Origin: Aplectana chamaeleonis
Lineage: Eukaryota > Nematoda > Chromadorea > Rhabditida > Cosmocercidae
Assembly (NCBI GenBank): GCA_029168955.1
Contig: JAPDOI010001060.1
Coordinates: 146,001 to 210,000, forward strand
Reading direction: 5' to 3'
DNA: 64,000 bases
Shown: one piece after another, positions 61,571-64,000 of the stretch
Layout of the letters: every line of letters begins with the position of its first letter
Position numbering within the stretch: position 1 is the first letter of the stretch
The notes under the pieces: model-generated
What the model was told of the DNA's origin: nothing
What the model saw: the letters and a program-made list of their open reading frames with translations, nothing else
The model's database searches: none
Made by a program: the position numbers and the translations under genes

Positions 61571-62284
61571 GTCGATGAAAGTAATATTTTAGGATTTTGA
61601 ACGATACATAGACAAAATCTCGCAATGTGTGCATAGAGAAAATCTTAAACTGGGACGACGTTTGCAAGCCTTTGAGTATCGAATGCTGAATTTCCCAGTA
61701 CGATAGTCGACTAATCGTGTCAGGGCCGATTTCACATGCAACTGCATGAGTCATCTAGTTTCTAGAAGCATCCGCACCCACCGGAGGTTGTCAGCGTTTG
61801 CACGCAGCGGTTGTCGTGAACCTTTTATAAACTAGGTCTTCCCGGCAAAATCGGAGGCCGATCGATGACGTGATATCAATAAGACCGGCACAGGTTTGTC
61901 TGCGGGCTGCGTAGAAGTGGTTCGCTGCCTGAGCCGTAACCTAGTTATTCCACAATAGCGCAGAAATAAGGGAATACACAAAATATGTCACGTACTTTAT
62001 ACCTTGAAAAATGCGTACTAGCAAAATAATCGAAGAATTAGATGAAGATAATAATATAATAAAATAAATAATAAGTAGAAAAGCGCAAGCGTGAACGTTC
62101 CAGATTTCCAAAAGTCTTTGCACATAGATTCTGTTAAAGGCATACAAAAGTACGTCAGACCGATTGTCGAAACCTGAACAACAGTGTTCTGTTCGTCCAA
62201 AAAGAGGGATATTGCTTTGATTGAGAACGTCCAAAACAATTATACGAGAAAACTGTTCATTCGTTCATATGGCTCTACATTATA
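61571..62284. other. Possible upstream part of the minus-strand gene
   Basis: One exon-like minus-strand stretch at about 61600-61735 (see the neighbouring gene) and a hydrophobic minus-strand ORF at 61941-62234. Neither could be joined into a model. Confidence 0.3.
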
Positions 62285-62560
62285 CTTCGGACCAAATTGT
62301 ATTATTCGAAATTTATTCGAATGATTTTTCGAATTTCGAATCATTCAAAATTCGAAAATTTTGGTTTTCGAATAACATTCGAAATTCGAATATTTTGAAT
62401 ACGGGCTTTGGAATAATATTCGAAATTCGAATATTTCAAAAACAGACTCGAATAGTATTCGAGAATCGAATATTTCAAAAACAGACTTTCGAATATTATT
62501 CGAAATTCGAATACTTTGAAGAGCATATTCGAATTTTTCAAATTCGAATAATCGAAATGC
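62285..62560. repeat. TTCGAA-rich palindromic tandem repeat
   Basis: Units of about 45 bp such as ATTCGAAATTCGAATATTTC followed by AAAAACAGACT, four to five copies with drift. The unit is itself palindromic, so both strands look alike. Confidence 0.85.
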
Positions 62561-62703
62561 ACAATCATCATTTCATTAAAAGTTTTTTTTATCGACCTTT
62601 GAGTACACTTTATCAAAGCACCATCTTGACTTATTCAACCAACGCCTGATTTGGGGATAGCGCACGCTTGTATCGCGTGAAATATTTCGTCACCGTATTA
62701 CGT

Positions 62704-62754
62704 GTTCCATCTGGGGATGGGCTGGCTTGCACGGCCAGCCCATCCCCCGATGGA
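62704..62754. repeat. Strong hairpin
   Basis: TTCCATCTGGGGATGGGCTG pairs with CAGCCCATCCCCCGATGGAA across a short loop. About 22-bp stem. It could be a structured RNA or a small palindromic insertion. Confidence 0.7.
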
Positions 62755-62818
62755 ACTGTTTTCCCCTCTTTTTCGCATTTATAATGTAGCTACCAGCCAG
62801 ATATAGTCCAAGGAAGTT

Positions 62819-64000
62819 TTGAATAAAGGAACTAAATATAGAGTAGAAAATTTGAAGAACAGGAGTAAAACAACACGAACATATTTCGACGCTACAACGA
62901 AATTCATCAGCTATATGAAAAATAAGTACAAGCTAGATGTAATGAATATTAATAACTTACAGTGGCACTCCAAAAATCAGTACAGAAAAAGACGCAAACC
63001 AATATCGCGAGGGACTTCCTCCAGAAAGCAATCTAATAGCCTGATACCTTATGAGAGTGTAAAAGAATACCAGAAACACTTCATTTTCTGCCCCATAGAC
63101 AAAGCTAGCAATAATTACTGGATTATTTGTAAGAAATACTATGTAACTATCATGAAAGAACTGGGAATTAAAATCATAAATGGGACTTTTGAAAGAGATC
63201 AAAGCCAGAATGACATATAAGCTGATTCAAAATGCCAACAGAAGAGCAACCATTTTGAAGCATAAGTTTTTCAACATCAAAGCAGCACTAAAGTTTGACA
63301 TAGATTGTGAGTTGCCCATCATCTACGCTTTACCGAAGTTACATATGGATCCCATAAAATTCAGATTTATTACGGGAACAAGAAACAGCAGCATGAAACC
63401 ATTAACAGAAGAACTACAAAAAAATTTCGCGTTTCTGAAGAAACATTTCAGTATTTATACCAATATAAGTTACCAAAGGAAGGGAGGATTCGAGACCTAT
63501 CGGTCTATCTCCAACATTAACATAGCAGCTGAATCATGTTTATTGAGTACCAATGTAGTTCAACTTTATTCTGCTGATTTTTCGGACATGTTCACTAACC
63601 CCCACACAGTTTTATTCTGTATAACATGAAAGAATTTTTGAAAATTTGCTTCAGAAATGCTAATAAAAAATGAATAGTTATTAAAGGAAACAGAGTATTT
63701 TATCGAGATTCTGAGCTAGATAAAGGTGGTTACAGGTATTATACCATCACAGACTAGATAGAGTTCGCACAATAATTTTAGTCTGATGAATGGACGGGGC
63801 TGCGACGGTAGATCACCCCGCGCAAATCGAAACCCCGTTCTCCAGTGAGGCCGCCAACCATGCACGGCCAGCCGCCTTGTTCATGCGTCAGACTAAAACG
63901 AAGACGGGAACCATATATCAGATTGACTATCTTTTACGCAACAGTTACTGCCGTTTCGGAGAACTTGTGCTTCAACAGACGAAAGGAGTTCCTCAGGAAG
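62819..64000 (+). pseudogene. Penelope-like retroelement, 5' part, running off the window
   Basis: Open frames at 62819-63220 and then 63180-63629 carry, in order, FCPIDKASNNYWIICKKYY, ELPIIYALPKLHMDPIKFRF, ITGTRNSSMKPLTEELQKN and YSADFSDMFTNPH. These match the order of motifs in Penelope-like reverse transcriptases (DKA.N...CK.YY; LPK.HK.P.K.R.I; D.S..YT.LP). The two frames overlap with a shift near 63180-63220. After stops and a 165-bp repeat insertion at 63757-63921, FRFGELVLQQTKGVPQE appears at about 63951-64000. That is the next RT motif, so the element continues beyond the edge. It is a disrupted copy. Confidence 0.75.
63757..63921 (+). repeat. 165-bp dispersed repeat with inverted core, copy 2
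   Basis: The same repeat as 60297-60463, here inside the Penelope-like element between two RT motifs. The 113-bp core (63781-63893) has GTCTGA...TCAGAC ends flanked by TA. The interruption shows it can move or be copied. Confidence 0.7.

Overview
The window looks like a gene-poor, repeat-rich stretch of a nematode chromosome, probably from the strongylid/clade V group (hookworm-like). Four things point there. Introns are short and end in TTTCAG-type acceptors. Two starts abut a 3' splice site directly, as in spliced-leader trans-splicing. A genomic copy of the nematode SL1 leader (21 of 22 nt) sits 5 nt upstream of an ORF. The mobile elements are of types common in such genomes. The species cannot be fixed from the sequence alone, and nothing in the window is bacterial.

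Genes. (1) 1382-2264 (+): a short coiled-coil protein gene, preceded at 1355-1376 by the SL1 copy. (2) 42527-45560 (+) and (3) 53878-57606 (+): tandem paralogues of the p24/TMED (emp24/GOLD) family of secretory-pathway cargo receptors, with matching exon phases. The second is complete (five exons, 205 aa). In the first I could not find the fourth exon. The large introns of both are packed with transposons. (4) 61020-61294 (-): the last two exons of a gene I do not recognise. A signal-peptide-like ORF at 13772-13975 (-) and an exon-like stretch at 2640-2954 are weaker candidates.

Mobile elements cover much of the rest. There is a decayed Ty3/gypsy retrotransposon (4297-8482). The 3' end of one Penelope-like element lies at the left edge and the 5' part of another at the right edge. 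A mariner (55398-56813) carries a 227-bp (CA)n inside its transposase. A mariner-like remnant of maT/DD37D type lies at about 24960-25960. An IS630/Tc1-type DDE transposase (33779-35466, -) sits between inverted tandem-repeat arms. A hAT-like element (39825-41694) has an 8-bp target duplication, and a non-autonomous Tc1-like element lies at 15894-16748. Many non-autonomous elements have readable ends: three copies of one family with 3-bp target duplications, a TTAA-flanked piggyBac-like set, and several foldback palindromes.

Satellite-like repeats include two arrays of the same 21-bp unit (13205-13330 and 17929-18565), a 22-bp GC-rich minisatellite (26777-26919), a ~58-bp minisatellite (61310-61570), a TTCGAA palindromic repeat (62285-62560) and the (CA)n tract. 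The most unusual signal is the SL1 relict at 1355-1376, which implies that a trans-spliced mRNA was copied back into the genome.
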